Positions 5,367 to 6,134 of a stretch of DNA of 6,134 bases are shown here, one piece after another. The first letter of the stretch is position 1. Each line of letters begins with the position of its first letter. The stretch comes from CAXMWX01 sp051008185 (GTDB taxonomy: Bacteria > Pseudomonadota > Gammaproteobacteria > Eutrophobiales > Eutrophobiaceae), in assembly GCA_051008185.1 (NCBI GenBank), contig JBPCXW010000053.1, positions 1 to 6,134 on the forward strand, in the 5' to 3' direction. The position numbers and the translations under genes are program-made. The notes beneath the pieces are model-generated. The model was given only the letters and a program-made list of their open reading frames with translations. It made no database searches and had not been told where the DNA came from.

Positions 5367-6134
5367 ATGAAAAGTCTTGTGAACAAAATAACCGCTATTA
5401 TCGGCATATTGCTGTTGCAACTTTCCGTTGCGGCGGCGGCTGAGCAACGCCTGCGTCTGGCCACTACTACCAGTACCGATAATTCGGGCTTGCTGGCGGT
5501 GTTACATCCGCCGTTTGAGCAGGCGACAGGCATCCGGGTCAATGTGATTGCCGTCGGCACGGGCAGGGCGTTGAAGCTGGGTGAAAACGGGGATGTAGAT
5601 GTGCTACTGGTACATGCCCCCGCAGCGGAGAAGGAATTTGTTGCGACCGGTTTCGGGGTCGGGAGATTGCCGGTCATGCACAATGATTTTGTGCTCGCAG
5701 GGCCGGAAAATGATCCGGTTGCGGTCAGGGACACGGCCTCTATCGGCCAGGCCTTGCAGGCTATCGCGGATGGCGGGGCGGACTTTATCTCTCGCGGGGA
5801 TGATTCCGGCACCCATAAAAAAGAACAATCGCTATGGCGCGCGGCGGCGATTCAACCTGCTGGTGACTGGTATCTGTCAGTGGGGCAGGGCATGGGTGCG
5901 GTGCTGAGAATTGCCGATAACAAGCAGGCCTATACTCTGGTTGATCGCGGCACCTGGTTGGCTTACCGCGACAAGGTCAGTCTGGTGATACTCAGTGAAG
6001 GTGGCGTAGAGTTATTCAATCCCTATCATGTCATCATGGTCAATCCGCAACGGCACAAGCATGTTCAACCAGATCTGGCGCAACAATACATTCAATTCAT
6101 CCGGGGTGAGACCGGACAGGCGATCATTCGGGAT
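5367..6134 (+). CDS. tupA: Tungstate ABC transporter substrate-binding protein TupA (3' end missing)
   Basis: This is a secreted periplasmic protein that captures tungstate for an ABC importer. The frame runs 256 codons from the ATG at 5367 to the right edge without a stop. A Sec signal peptide is clear: Lys2 and Lys7, a hydrophobic core (IIGILLLQLSV) and Ala22-Ala25 before EQ, with likely cleavage near residue 25. Family motifs are TTTSTDNSGLL (33-43), VIAVGTGRALKLGENGDVDV (60-79), LVHAPAAEKEFV (81-92), VMHNDFVLAGPENDP (103-117), FISRGDDSGTHKKE (140-153) and GQGMGAVL (173-180). The TTTS and SRGD loops are the oxyanion-binding parts in this family. There is no good ribosome binding site, and an in-frame GTG at 5379 is an alternative start. 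Permease and ATPase genes (tupB, tupC) would be expected just beyond the window. Molybdate binding cannot be excluded, but the TTTS-type sequence favours tungstate. Confidence 0.9.
   Translation, partial: MKSLVNKITAIIGILLLQLSVAAAAEQRLRLATTTSTDNSGLLAVLHPPFEQATGIRVNVIAVGTGRALKLGENGDVDVLLVHAPAAEKEFVATGFGVGRLPVMHNDFVLAGPENDPVAVRDTASIGQALQAIADGGADFISRGDDSGTHKKEQSLWRAAAIQPAGDWYLSVGQGMGAVLRIADNKQAYTLVDRGTWLAYRDKVSLVILSEGGVELFNPYHVIMVNPQRHKHVQPDLAQQYIQFIRGETGQAIIRD

Noticed and set aside
5357..5812. Open frame of 151 codons on the minus strand
   Set aside because: It is antisense to tupA, whose signal peptide and binding motifs are clear. The frame is a by-product of GC-rich codon use.

Overview
The window looks like chromosomal DNA of a gammaproteobacterium of moderate GC content. 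This rests on a MutY closely resembling the Escherichia coli protein, the adjacent mutY-yggX pair, a tRNA-Phe gene with an encoded CCA end, and a YbiI-type zinc-finger protein with the family's characteristic C-terminal tail. The genes are mainly housekeeping genes. No phage, CRISPR array or defence cassette is visible. The species cannot be named from the sequence alone.

Layout. Bases 2-1306 (+) hold the 3' part of mutY (A:G mismatch adenine glycosylase, start lost off the left edge) followed 18 bases later by yggX (Fe(II) trafficking and oxidative damage protection). A good promoter at 1320-1348 then serves tRNA-Phe(GAA) at 1405-1480. The gene-free stretch 1481-1727 is mostly filled by a 208-base non-coding element (1505-1712) with perfect 9-base terminal inverted repeats, two GC-rich hairpins, a central hairpin and a flanking CAATG repeat. 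It resembles a small non-autonomous mobile element (MITE- or REP-like). A pteridine-reductase-type short-chain dehydrogenase runs leftward (2489-1728). It is divergent from a rightward pair at 2512-4495: a MidA/NDUFAF7-family methyltransferase and the undecaprenyl-diphosphatase UppP, which starts at TTG behind a strong ribosome binding site.

The leftward pair 5313-4536 encodes a YbiI-like DksA/TraR-family zinc-finger protein followed by an unrecognised coiled-coil protein. Divergent from it, and running off the right edge, is a secreted tungstate-binding protein (TupA-type), the likely first gene of a tungstate ABC importer.

How the genes work together. mutY and yggX both limit oxidative damage (DNA 8-oxoguanine mispairs and labile iron). 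UppP recycles the lipid carrier for cell-wall synthesis. The reductase probably supplies reduced pterins, and MidA-family proteins are linked in eukaryotes to complex I assembly. TupA points to use of tungsten or molybdenum cofactor enzymes. The most unusual item is the mobile-element-like repeat beside tRNA-Phe. No clearly new multi-gene system is visible.
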